55,480 nt of DNA from Cylindrobasidium torrendii FP15055 ss-10. Lineage: Eukaryota; Basidiomycota; Agaricomycetes; Agaricales; Physalacriaceae. How positions within the stretch are numbered: position 1 is the stretch's first letter; the number at the start of each line of letters is the position of its first letter. The position numbers and the translations under genes are program-made. Where the stretch lies: positions 1 through 55,480 of the forward strand of contig KN880590.1 of the NCBI GenBank assembly GCA_000934385.1. Reading direction: 5' to 3'. The notes under the pieces were generated by a model, which saw only the letters and a program-made list of their open reading frames with translations, was not told the DNA's origin and ran no database searches. Below, piece by piece: positions 37,604-47,852 of the stretch.

Positions 37604-39418
37604 ATGGCACCCACTCTTACTGCACAAGCCCTCAAAGACCTCGACAACCTCCTTGAGGCTTACCCATACGAGGGTGCGCCTGGCACTGTTGTAGGTATCA
37701 ACAACACAGAAGGGAAACTGCTCTTCCTCAAGGCCGTGGGAACCTGTAACATCGATAGTGGGGAGTCAATGAAGGCCGACCAGGTATGAGCTTGAGCTCG
37801 GGAGTGACGGCTGGCATGCCCATATGCATTCGGATAGATTTTCTGGATCGCGTCGTGCACAAAGCTGATAACTGGCATCGCGGCGATGCAGCTCGTCGAG
37901 CAAGGAAAGCTTGACCTTGAAGCAACTGTTTCTGGTGTGCTTCCCGAGCTCGCTGAACCTGACATCATCGCCCACTCGACTTCGCCGTTTGACATCCACA
38001 CACGCAAGGCGAAGTACACATTTTACCGAGTATATTCTATACGAGGCTAACACACTTTGTAGAACGGCCATCACTTTTCGGATGCTGGTTTGTCCTATGT
38101 AGCTGGGAAAATACCTGTCAAATAATGTCACACAGCTGACCCACACAGCTGGCTTCTCTTACTCTTGGTATAGTCAGGGTATCCGCCATTGGACCCTTGC
38201 TCACCAGACGAACGAGGTAAGTGATCTATCCTAGCATTCATCCCTTCAAAGCGCTCCACTCTTACTTACTCACCGTATCATAGTTCACCGCGGAGCCACT
38301 CAAAATGGTATGGTCCTTGTTGCTGTTATCACCCTCGAATGACACTTTCCCCAGCCTCTTGTCCACGAACCAGGCGAAGCCTTCGAGTATGGCATCAGTA
38401 TGGATTGGATGGGCCTAGCCATTGAGCGCATCTCTGGTCTGAAGCTTGGGGATTACTGCGACAAGTACATTTTCGGACCGCTCGGACTCAAGGACATTAC
38501 ATTCGACCTTCCGTCGCGGCCAGACTTGCTCAAGCGTCTCCATCCGATGCATCGTTATGACCTTTCAAGCAAAAAGTTCTCGGTCGATGATCATATCACA
38601 TAGTGAGTATTCGCATTACCACCCAAAGCGACCGTCGCTGACTGCTTTGAATAACAGTACGCACAAATCCACAGTTCATAGCGGTGGGGCAGGAATATGT
38701 ACGTTCTCGGCACACCTGAGTCTTTACACTACTGAAAGGCACTGCCCGAAAGTCTCGAGTGCCCCCGACTACCTCGCCATTGTCGCCGTGCTCCTGAACA
38801 ACGGCAGAGGTTCGAACGGTGCACAGATCCTCAAACCAGATACTATCGAGTTAATGTTCCAACCACACGAGGGAGACCTTGTCAAGCGCCGCGCGCTGGA
38901 TTCAGAGACGATCTCGACGGTAGACTCCTCCTGGGACAGATCTGGCATGCTGCTTTGGTTCGTACTTAGTGCCGATGTCCCGTACAGCATTCATTATGCT
39001 GATGATAAATTTCCAGGCCAGGCATTTCCAAAGGCTGGGGTTATAGCTTCCTTTGTGAGCTCAACATAATTCGCTAGCCACGAAAGTGAGACTGACCAAT
39101 ATTCAGTGAACCTCGAGGACATCCCTGGAGGCCGTAAAGCATACTCTGCGGAATGGGTGCGCATCGCTTTCTGGAATCTTTGGAAAGGTATCGTGGCTGA
39201 TCTGAGGGTAGGGGGGCATCGCCAATCTTTACTGGCACGCCGACAGAACAAGCGGCGTCGGTTCTGTCGTGTTCAATAACATTGAGCCTTATTCCGGTAC
39301 CAATTTGACTTCCTAGCATATACCATTCGACTAATGGCCGACAGATCCGGCATTTTTCAAACTTCAGGGAGATGTGCACGCCATTCTGTATAAACCAGGA
39401 AATCTTGTCGATGCATAG
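37604..39418 (+). CDS. serine beta-lactamase-fold hydrolase or transesterase
   Basis: Twelve exons give about 415 residues. The class C beta-lactamase/DD-peptidase fold is shown by FWIASCTKL (SxxK nucleophile motif, SCTK), LLTHTAGFSYSWY (the YxW/YxN-like second motif region), HEPGEAFEYGISMDWMGL and HSGGAGIFSSAPDYLA. LovD-like acyltransferases and EstB-like esterases share this fold; fungal members act on small esters or polyketide intermediates. Two exons are only 25 nt (38063-38087) and 24 nt (38284-38307). Later junctions give GISKGWGYSFLLNLEDIPGG, AEWGGIANLYWHADRTSG and PYSDPAFFKLQGD, all expected of the family, so the gene looks intact. The start at 37604 (MAPTLTAQALKDLD) is preferred; 37543 is the alternative. 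Substrate unknown. Confidence 0.82.
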
Positions 39419-39822
39419 AATTTGAAAGTTGAGGTCGGTACCACTGAGCACTCAGCCTCACTGGCACTTTGCCTGCGCTAGGACAAAGGACGTGTACTAC
39501 TAACTATGTACAAATATCAGTACAGAAAGAATCGAATTGAATGAATGTCACTCTTATTGTCAGCGCTTGAGCTCTGCAAATCCCAAGACTCTGGATCTGC
39601 GTATTGAAGCGGGGCGTTAGGCGTTCAAGGGTAAGGGGGTTGAAAGATCTTGATGCTTAAATTCATATTTGCCAACTCGATGCTTAAAGCTATGTGGATT
39701 GGAAGATACTCGGCCTGTGCAAATTTACCATTGGTTGATTCAAGACCGGGATTGAGCATTATAAGTATCGGATTACCAGTCGATATACCCAGAGAAAACT
39801 ACGTATTCTGTAAGCTGCTGAC
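39419..39822. other. 404-bp convergent 3' region
   Basis: The stretch lies between the beta-lactamase-fold gene and the first GH43 gene. It is AT-rich, with no supported gene. Confidence 0.4.
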
Positions 39823-40921
39823 TCAAAAAATAGACACCGTCCTCGCCCCCAAGTCGTACGCGAGCGTACCCGCATTTGCGACACGCACGTCCGCAGAGGT
39901 ATCTTGGTCAGAGTGGAACAGAATCCTGAAACCATCTGGACCGACGTCTGCACCGCCAGGGCTGTACAGGTCCTGGTTCCCGGTCACCAAAAGCGGCGCA
40001 CTCGATTTCTCGTACGGGCCCTTGACGCCGCTCTTGCTCGTCGCGTAGCTTGTATCATAGTTTGGTCCGCTGTAGCAGTTGCTGCTAAAGAACAGGAAGT
40101 ATTGATAGCCATCGACGGCGGAGTCGTCAGGCATGCTATGCAAGCTGGGAGCTTCGATGAGAGGACCATCGGCGTCGCCACGGTCGAGGATTTGAACGGG
40201 GTCGCCAATGCGCGACCAGCCGTTGGTAACGTCGACTTGCTGGAGCATGAGCGGTGTCGAGACAATGGGCTCAACGCCATTGTTGCAGTTTCCTCCATTT
40301 CCGATGTTGTTTCCGTCTACCTTGTAGACTACGAAAAGGTTCCCGGAAGGCGTGTCGAAGTAGCCCGCGGGATCGATAGCCCCTCCTTCTGAGAGGTGAC
40401 ATTGGATCGCGTCACCCACGGGCGTGTAAGGACCCTCGACGGACGATGAAGTCGCTGCGCCAATGCAGTGGGCGGACTTCCCGTTAGGAGTTTGAGACGT
40501 GCTTTCCGCCGAGTAGTACAACACAAACAGGCCATTTGGCTAAGGCAATGGAGGGTCAGAGTCAGAGTGGATGGCAGCGCGAAAGACAGCATACCAGTTG
40601 TATGACATCGGGAGCCCAAACGTTCGCCCCAGTGCTCCAAGCGCCGACCGTGGGAAGGGCGTCGTAGCCGTCCCGGATACTCCAATTTACGAAATCTGTA
40701 GATGTCGCCATGGGGGTGTGCCGACCACCACTTGTCGTGGAAAACGCGTAGTAGGTATCGCCAACTTGGATCCAAGTCGGGTCAGCGAAGTTTGAGTTGA
40801 TGACGCGCCCAGAGTATTCGCGAGAGTTGATTGTAGTGGCATTGGTAGGGAAGGCGGACGCTGTGGTGAAGAGCGTGGAAAGAAACAGAAGGGCGGCGGA
40901 GAAAAAGGACTGTGACCGCAT
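39823..40921 (-). CDS. secreted GH43 glycoside hydrolase (copy 1, intron-poor)
   Basis: Two exons (one intron, 40540-40594) give about 347 residues. A signal peptide (MRSQSFFSAALLFLSTLF, then TTASA) is followed by the five-bladed GH43 propeller. The catalytic base is in FADPTWIQVGDTYYAFS, the pKa-modulating Asp in GGAIDPAGYFD, and the acid Glu in GPLIEAPSL. GH43 enzymes release arabinose or xylose from plant arabinans and xylans. The C-terminal SPGGADVGPDGFRILFHSD is shared with the neighbouring copy. Compared with that paralogue, two downstream introns are absent: the coding sequence runs through at 40320/40321 and 40400/40401. A TATA box lies 71 bp upstream of the start. The precise substrate is not known. 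Confidence 0.9.
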
Positions 40922-41751
40922 CTTGGTAACTCGTGGATGCGAATGGGAGAATGAGTCTTTGGAGGCAAACCTGGCGAGGACGTGGGATGGCTTTTATACC
41001 TCGCCGTCAATGAATTAACCTCGCCTATTTGCGAATGGGGTTAGAGAATCATGTATCATGTGCCGAAATATATTCACCGTACCTCCGTAAGGTTTCTTTC
41101 TGCCTTGTCGAGCGTTTGAGCACCGTCTCGGTGTGTTGGTTGTTAAGGTACGATCTCATTGCGCCAGTCAAGGGCTATCTTTTCTGTGTTTGGAAGCCTC
41201 AAACAATGCTTGAAAGTGACAACCGGACATTGGAATGACTTCGCCATCTCGCGTACTCGTAAACTCAACCACAGCGCCGTCGGCGAGAACACAAGCTGAA
41301 CACAAGCGCACTAGGTTCTGGAATAGAGCTGTGTGCACGGTGTGTCAGGTCCTATCGATTCTGGACATTAGCTTTAGTTGCCGCGTACACATGAGTATTA
41401 TGCAAAGATATTGCCGAAACAACCACTTCTGCATCACATGCTGGTCGAAATTCAAGTCTGCCATTTGGCCATCTAACTACAGTAGCTTTCGATCATTATC
41501 GGGCCGGTCTTCCTCAAGCTCTTTCCTCAGAGAAAGTACGATGGATTTGGGATCAGTGTATGCCAAACGCGTACTGCACTCCGATTTAGGGGAGGTATGC
41601 ATATTTGTTGGACCCTTTCATGAGTGCTCAGCACACCGACGCATTCAAATTTGAGGCGCAGTTCAAGCCAACGTATCCTGTATTCCAAACACAATTACCC
41701 TAAGAAATACCTCCGAGAAACTATTGTTGTCCGATACGATAAATTTTTTCT
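40922..41751. other. 830-bp intergenic region between GH43 copies
   Basis: It carries the promoter of copy 1 and the 3' end of copy 2. A 139-codon plus-strand frame (41235-41654) lacks family features and is not called. No obvious similarity between the flanks of the two copies was seen, so the duplicated unit appears limited to the gene. Confidence 0.4.
40992..40998 (-). promoter_or_regulatory. TATA box of GH43 copy 1
   Basis: TATAAAA on the minus strand, 71 bp upstream of the start codon. The second GH43 gene has the same heptamer at nearly the same distance. Confidence 0.6.
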
Positions 41752-42948
41752 TCAAACAATGGAAACTGTCCTCGCCCCAAGGTTATATGTGAGCGTTCCA
41801 GCATTCGCCACGCGCGTCGCCGCAGAGGTAGCCTGGTCGGAGTGGAACAGAATCCTGTACCCGCCTGGGCCCACATCAGCACCTCCCGGGCTGTACAATC
41901 CCTGGTTTCCCGTGACCAATAGCGGCGCGCTCGACTTAGTGTAAGGGCCCTTCACACCACTCTTGCTAGTCGCGTAACTGATATCATACCATGGCCCATC
42001 GTAGCAGTTGCTGCTAAAGAACAAGAAGTATTGGTATCCACCGGTAGCAGAGGAGTCGGCCATAGCGTGCAGACTGGGGGCTTCGATGAGTGGACCGTCG
42101 GCGTCGCTGCGGTCGAGGATCTGGACGGGGTCGCCGATGCGCGACCAGCCATTCGAAACGTCAACCTCCTGGAGCATGAGAGGCGTAGGTTGGATGGGCG
42201 CAACACCGTTGTTGCAGTTTCCTCCATGTCCAATGTTGTTTCCGTCGATCTATACGAGTGGGTTAGCGGACTGAATATATCCTCAAGGTCAAAAACAGTA
42301 CCTTGTAGACTATGTACATCTTTCCGGTCGCGTTGTCGTAGAATCCGGCAGGGTCAATGGCTCCTCCCCGGTCGTGGTGGCCTTCATGACAGGTTAAAAA
42401 GGAAATTTCGGAGTGAACCATCTTGAGACTTACATTGGATCGCATCACCGACAGGCGTATACGGCCCCTCAACATTGGATGAGGCGGCGGCAGCGATACA
42501 GTGGGCGGAGTTCCCGTTAGAGGCAGGAAGAGTACTTTCGGCGGAGTAGTACAAGATGAACTGGCCATTGGGCTGGAGGCAAGAGTCAGTCTAGTCCAAG
42601 AAAGTATGATCTGTGACATACAAGTTGGAAGGCGTCCGGAGCCCAGATGTTTACACCTGTGCTCCATGCACCAACTTTGGGAAGAGCGTCGTATCCGTCG
42701 CGACGCGTCCAAGTCACGAAGTCCTTCGACGTGGCCATAGGAGTGTGCAGACCGCCGCTGGTTGTGGAAAATGCGTAGTAGGTATCGCCGACTTGAATCC
42801 ATGTAGGATCCGGGAAGTTAGAGTCGATGACCCGACCGGTGTACGCGCGAGGGAAGATACCAGTCGCATTGGCAGGGAGAGCCAATGCTGCCGAGAAGAG
42901 AGAGGGAAGGAAGAGGAGAGCGCTGGAAAAGAACGTCTGCGATTTCAT
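41752..42948 (-). CDS. secreted GH43 glycoside hydrolase (copy 2, three introns)
   Basis: Four exons (introns 42250-42301, 42382-42433, 42573-42621) give about 345 residues. It is a tandem paralogue of the gene at 39823-40921, same strand, with strong identity throughout. The signal peptide MKSQTFFSSALLFLPSLF leads to the propeller. Catalytic residues are in FPDPTWIQVGDTYYAFS, GGAIDPAGFYD and GPLIEAPSLH. It ends SPGGADVGPGGYRILFHSD and LGARTVSIV. The first intron matches that of copy 1 (QL/PNG); the other two exist only here, joining IQC/HHDRGG and VYK/IDGNNIG. Secreted arabinan- or xylan-degrading activity is expected. A TATA box sits 65 bp upstream. Confidence 0.9.
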
Positions 42949-43012
42949 GATGACAATGGTGTAAGTGGGAGATGCAGAGCTCTTGGAAAACCGGTGAGGA
43001 AGAAGGAAATGC

Positions 43013-43019
43013 TTTTATA
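43013..43019 (-). promoter_or_regulatory. TATA box of GH43 copy 2
   Basis: TATAAAA on the minus strand, 65 bp upstream of the start codon, matching the position in copy 1. Confidence 0.6.
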
Positions 43020-43458
43020 GTCCCGCAATAGATGCGTCTGGTGTGAGCTGAGTGTGAGGCACATGGGTTGCACAAAATATACCTCCAAAGGGTTAATCTC
43101 AGGCTTGTTCATACCAGGTTCGTACAGGGCGGGCTTTCTGGTAGCATGCGTTAGTCCGAGACGTGATACCCCCGATTATTCTGATCGCAACAGTTCAAAC
43201 ACTACCGTTTTCGTCCTGTTTTGGGCTTAAAGACCAAATGTTTGCTTTGACAAATGATTTTCTCAGATCGCTGCCTTGCTGAGGCTTGCGTCAGTATGTG
43301 AACTTGTTCAAAAGAAGACCAAATTTAAAGTGAATTTAAACCTCTGTGCCTTTGCGCGCGGACTTGAGCCAGTTAAAGGCCTATGAAACAATCAGCAACT
43401 GTATATACAGAGTGTGCCCAGGTGATACCTCAGGAGTCAACTAGCTTGTGTACAAGCG

Positions 43459-43502
43459 ATTCGATGTAGCAAGCTGACGATCGTTAGCTTGCTACATCGA
43501 AT
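43459..43502. repeat. 44-bp near-perfect palindrome
   Basis: Two 17-nt arms, ATTCGATGTAGCAAGCT and its exact reverse complement, flank a 10-nt centre GACGATCGTT, itself palindromic except for one G/T pair. The full 44 bp therefore folds with one mismatch, or a G-U pair in RNA. It lies in a gene-free region. Confidence 0.75.
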
Positions 43503-44470
43503 GCACATCCGGAAATCCTTGCCGCGCTTCGCGCTGGTCAGTCGAAAGGTGGAATCTCAGAATGGAGTCATGCTGAGTTAGGAAGCCTGGATTTCTCCAG
43601 GCATGCTAACGTCAAGACTCGTTCGCGGACGGCAATCTCTAGCTCCCATCTGTTGTAGAGGACTTCAAGTCATCCGTCGGGCCGTCGGGGTGCCTGCGAG
43701 GGCCATCACAGCGGCACTTAAGCGCATTTCGACACTGTGTACTGGACATGGCGAAATAGTTGTCCTCCACATGCGGTTGTTCAGACCACAAGCCAGGCCA
43801 CTATAGACTCATCGACGACTCGGAGAATATACATCGAGAATGTTGTGGGACGCGGAGACAGGGTGACCGTTGGGTGACGATGCAAGGTCGTCCGTGGCCG
43901 AGTCCCCTACGCCCTTTATTCTCCTTCATGACATTAATTCGCTAAAGCAGGATGCTATGGCACTCGAGCAAGTCCCATCGTGATGATGTTTTTGTAGTTG
44001 TGTTGGAAACGGGCACACCATGCAGCAGCAGAGTAGACCAGAATGCTCTGTGGTCAGTAGTCAAGGTCATTCTTGAGCATGTATACCCCCCGCCGTCGTG
44101 ATAACGCACAAACGAGAAGTCCAGTGTGGAGATTCACATGCTGGAAGACTTATGAGTGACCGACATCAACGAAAGATGTTGGATCTGACTCTGAGAAGAT
44201 TATTTGGCCAGGGTTTAGAGTTAGACAGGAATCCCTGTCGGTGAACGTATACCAGACACAGGAAGAAGAATTGAAACTGTATACCGGAATGCAAAGACGA
44301 ACCGCAGATTTAGGATGGTGTTTGGAGGCTCTGCTGACAATAATCTTCCAGGCGCACACTTGCCTGCACGGGCTTGTATTTGAGCAAATTGGAAGGGCTC
44401 GGGTGGGATTAGTCGTGGTATCGACAGAAATGGATAAAATATAACAACTCGAACGAAGTGCCAGGACTGC

Positions 44471-45301
44471 TCAAATCCTACGCATCTTCTTTGGCCTCGT
44501 TCCACCAATCTTTAGCTTTGTATTGTCGGAGATGTTTGAGAGCAATCCACGAACGAGTTCGCCCTCTGGTGCAGCCAAAGTAGTGACGATTGTTGAGCGT
44601 CCGACGCCAAAGCCGTTGAGGTATAGGTCGAGGAGGAAGTTCTTCTTGACGACTAGGGCATCATTTTGAACGCGTAATCGTGACCGTCCGCCCTTCGTGT
44701 CTTTCGTGTCCTCTTTCTCCTCCTTGCCATCCTTCTTCAGGAACCCTTCCGGTACCTCCCCATACCTCTCTTTCAGTACAAGCTGGATGATGGCCACGGA
44801 GGCAGCGTACGCGGCCTCTGGCGTGTTTCCCTGTAGCCTGGGGTCAAAAACGCGTCAAACAAGACTAAGAAGACGCACTCTTGTTCCCTTGAACCCACAT
44901 GTACCCGCACTACTCCATCCGACCGGATTGCCCTTCTCATTCGTGAAAGTCAATATAGTGTTGTTTTGCGACGACTTGCAGTATATTCTATAGTGCGGCC
45001 AGAAGGCCTTGTCGTAGCCCTTGACCACAGCGTGCTGTGCCGGCAGAGCCTGGGTTGTCTTTTTATCTCCCGCCGGGGGCAGCGTCTGCGCGCCGAGACT
45101 CCCAAAGGATGATGTCGGCCGTACATGCGGCGTACGCATTTGCAGAGGCTGACCAACTGGTGGACCGTCGTCGTCCACGTCGGTATTGCTTGGCCCGCGC
45201 TTGAGCTGGCTGAGGTCGCTGAGCAAGTCGCTTCCCGCTGCCGCACGCGTCGCAAGCCCTCTCCGGCCCACTTGACGCGTCAGACGTAACACCGCGGCCA
45301 T
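44471..45301 (-). CDS. MRPS18: mitochondrial small-subunit ribosomal protein uS11m
   Basis: Two exons give about 258 residues. It is the mitochondrial counterpart of bacterial S11, in the platform of the small subunit. The N-terminus [20 protein letters not shown] is a mitochondrial presequence, and about 90 residues of Pro/Gly/Ser linker follow. The S11 fold then shows in [38 protein letters not shown] and, after the intron, [17 protein letters not shown]. The end has [37 protein letters not shown], whose basic tail is the rRNA-binding end of S11. The acceptor GGCTACAG rather than the nearer CCCCAG restores the family frame. It diverges from QCR9, with 195 bp between starts. Confidence 0.88.
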
Positions 45302-45496
45302 CGGTAGGAGCAACGAAAGTTGAGTGAAGTGGGAGCTGAGTGGGAGGTGGCAAATGGCAAATGGTGAAATGAAGGAAATAGTGTGCTTAGTCATCCACTG
45401 TGACCGCGAATCCGGTTTGACCCATACCACCACTCCCACTCACTCACCCACCTACGTACTTTGCGATGTCGGTAAGTAGATTTTCTTGTCGCACGA

Positions 45497-45752
45497 ATGC
45501 CCCCTGACAGTGTGGAACAGCTCTCCAATGTGTTCTACAACACCATCTTCAAGCGCAACAGCACGTTTGTGCCCGCTGTGTTCGCAGGTGCATTCGCATG
45601 GAGCATTGGGTTCGAGATAGCCGTTACCAAATTCCACGACAGCTGGAACAAGGGCGTGCGTTGCATTGTTGCTCGTCACGCTTCGTATACTCACCTCCAA
45701 ACAGAAGCAATGGAAGGACATTCGGGACAAGTACGCCACTGTTGAGGAGTAG
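45497..45752 (+). CDS. QCR9: cytochrome bc1 complex subunit 9 (QCR9)
   Basis: Two exons give about 67 residues, the normal size. QCR9 (UQCR10 in animals) is a single-helix subunit of respiratory complex III. NTIFKRNSTFVPAVFAGAFA is the diagnostic N-terminal segment and helix, followed by HDSWNKGKQWKDIRDKY across the intron. The start is taken at ATG CCC CCT GAC (45497), which reads straight into the helix. A gtaagt-gacag intron (45471-45506) after an upstream ATGTCG would put the reading out of frame. The gene is below the size many gene finders keep. Confidence 0.87.
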
Positions 45753-45983
45753 AGTGCCATGCACACCCCATCGAATGGAATAGACTCTGTCCACCTTTCT
45801 ACGACCAGCCCCTGCAAAAAATGCGTGTTATGCGCGAAGCATATATCGACCCGCCAGCCAATCCCGCACCTTGCATTTGCCCCCTTCACAGCGGTCACTC
45901 CTCTCACACAAGTCCACCTATAATTCTCTAAGATTACACATTCAAGCATTACAACGTTACTCTGTCTATTTCTACGGCGGCAT

Positions 45984-46712
45984 CTACTGTGTGAAGTGGG
46001 CATCATCCTCAAACACTTTGTACCCTGGCCGTTCCAGCGACCTGATCGCAACCTGTTTGTCGGTGTCGATGTCCGCAATGAGCGCTTCTGCAGCAAATTG
46101 AGCGCACTGAGTATTCTGCACACAGGCCCCATACCTCGGGATGTGTAGTCAAGTTCTGGACGGATGTATCCCAGAACGATGGCCTTGAGCTCTTTGCCGT
46201 AGAAGTCGTTCTCATACTTGTGCATGATGTGGATTTCCTACAGAAGCTATGAGCTGGTGATAAGGATGACTGAACGGACCACGTACAGCAGTCAGACGCT
46301 CGTTCTTGTAGAACGGATTCCAACCGAGCGACATGGCCATGGGATAAACCTTGCCATCCTGGCCTGGTGCGCCGGGGACCTGCGCATACCCGTAGTAAAC
46401 ACCCGGCTTGCAAAGCTCGACTAAACGTTCGATGGACTCATCGGGCAGGTTTGCTGGACAAAACTCAGTATATTCCCGGATCTGTAAGCCGTTCGGCGCA
46501 CCTGTTGGGCAGCCAAGGTCCTTTCCTCCTCGTCCAAAGCCTTTCTGCACGCTACCAGACAGCGGGATGGGATATGGTGTGTGAGGAACATCCGGTCCGA
46601 CGATGAGCGGTCGTGATTGGCGATAGGACTCTGTTTGGAAGAGAGCTGGTGGCCGGATAGTCGGCGATGAGGTGATCTCTGCAACGGTCTGCTGGTTGGG
46701 TGCGACGGCCAT
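45984..46712 (-). CDS. FMN1: riboflavin kinase
   Basis: Four exons give about 195 residues. The enzyme phosphorylates riboflavin to FMN. Family motifs are SRPLIVGPDVP, YPIPLSGSVQKGFGRGGKDL, GCPTANLP (the PTAN metal/ATP motif, formed across intron 1), KPGVYYGYAQV, AMSLGWNPFYKN, EIHIMHKYENDFYGKELK and VLGYIRPELDYTSREALIAD. Intron 1 is open and in frame, so an unspliced reading breaks PTAN with about 16 extra residues. The C-terminus is RPGYKVFEDDAHFTQ. It is divergent from the Tim17-like gene, with 150 bp between starts. Confidence 0.92.
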
Positions 46713-46862
46713 GTTATTTGTAGCCTGGTCTGAAGGGTCCGGCGAAGTCGATAATTCGAACTCTACGGTAGAAGATGATACGACACGCTAATGCGATGAT
46801 AGCGGTCGAGGCTCGTATGCTCGTTCGGCAGAGTCGGACCGCACTCCGGCGGCAGTTGTCCC

Positions 46863-47540
46863 ATGTCTCCTTCGTCCACTGACACCGACAAGCATCCCTC
46901 CGCTTGGAAATCATGGCTGCCCGTTTCTTGGTCAAAGGAACTCGTGCCAGCCGCTGACCCAAATGATGCGCCATCAACGCGCTGGAATATCTCGGCGCCG
47001 CCTCGCCTATTGTCTTTGGCACCAGCCGCCTTCCTCATCACCGCTTCACTTGGCTTTATCCGCTCTGCACGCGCCTCATCATTGCGCTACTTGGCTGAAA
47101 ATGCACACCGACCTCCCCGAACTAAGCAAGGCTGGTATTTCTACCAGAAGACCAAAAACTATCGCGTGCTGCTAGCTGGAATAAAAGGCGCGGCCAAAGA
47201 TGGCGCACGCGGCTTTGGCGTTGGTGCGACGTGGGTTTTCGTCGAGCACTACTGGGAGAAAATGGGAGAAGTCGAGTACAAATGGGTGGCGGAGACAGCG
47301 AAAAGCACGAATGAGCTTGCGGCCGGTGTCACAACAAGTGCATTGGTCAGTGTGCTGTACAAGCTTGGTTGGAGGACTGGGCTAAGGACAGTGGGACTGG
47401 GTGCCATCATGGGTGGGACATTGCAAATTGGGCAGTCTGTGAGCAATGCAATCAGGAAGGTGGAGGAGGAGAGGAAGGCTGAGGAGGCTGAGAAGTTGGC
47501 GCAGAAGGATTCAGCAACCCAAGAGAAAGCTGTCGTTTGA
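46863..47540 (+). CDS. Tim17-like predicted mitochondrial membrane protein
   Basis: A single exon encodes 225 residues. Hydrophobic segments lie around RLLSLAPAAFLITASLGFI, DGARGFGVGATWVFVEHYW, ELAAGVTTSALVSVLYKLGW and LRTVGLGAIMGGTLQIGQSV, followed by a Glu/Lys-rich helical tail (KVEEERKAEEAEKL). The small-residue-rich helices with a GxxxG-like AIMGGTLQIG and the ARGFGVGATWVF segment resemble the Tim17/Tim22/Tim23/PMP24 fold, though the full family signature is not seen. A mitochondrial inner-membrane location is inferred. No exact family name can be given. Confidence 0.6.
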   Translation: MSPSSTDTDKHPSAWKSWLPVSWSKELVPAADPNDAPSTRWNISAPPRLLSLAPAAFLITASLGFIRSARASSLRYLAENAHRPPRTKQGWYFYQKTKNYRVLLAGIKGAAKDGARGFGVGATWVFVEHYWEKMGEVEYKWVAETAKSTNELAAGVTTSALVSVLYKLGWRTGLRTVGLGAIMGGTLQIGQSVSNAIRKVEEERKAEEAEKLAQKDSATQEKAVV

Positions 47541-47852
47541 TTGATTATTGGGCAATAGTTCATGTTGCTTTCTTCTCTTGTTGTCAAGCCCGCCCATGAT
47601 GTCCTGTGCAGAGTTCCGTTCACTTCTACATGGATCACTAAATCAGCCTAAATCAACCCATACTATACAATGATATCTGTTGCACCAAAGATGTCACACA
47701 GCAAAGTGTCTGGTACTGTACGAATCAAAAGGTATAATGAACGAAAATGCATACAATAGCGAGGAGGAATTGTCAATATCGAAACTCCAAATGGTAAGTC
47801 CGTAAACAGAGGCATGCAATAAGCAATAATAAATGTCCGTATGTAAAAGTCC
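47541..47852. other. 312-bp convergent 3' region
   Basis: AT-rich sequence between the Tim17-like gene and the cell-surface gene. No supported gene or repeat. Confidence 0.4.

Larger units (their letters stand above)
42949..44470. other. 1.5-kb gene-free region
   Basis: This is the longest stretch without a supported gene. Apart from the TATA box of GH43 copy 2 it contains the 44-bp palindrome (43459-43502), a small stem (GCTTGT/ACAAGC, 43444-43457) just before it and a stem-loop around GCCTGGA/TCCAGGC near 43584. Short frames on both strands have no recognisable motifs. It could hold a non-coding transcript or a decayed element. Confidence 0.4.

Noticed and set aside
41235..41654. 139-codon frame between the GH43 genes
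   Set aside because: Composition looks random, it lacks splice or family support, and no homologous pattern occurs near the other copy.
45465..45506. ATGTCG followed by a consensus intron as first exon of QCR9
   Set aside because: Splicing at gtaagt/gacag shifts the QCR9 frame; the ATG at 45497 reads directly into the family sequence. The intron may lie in the 5' UTR.
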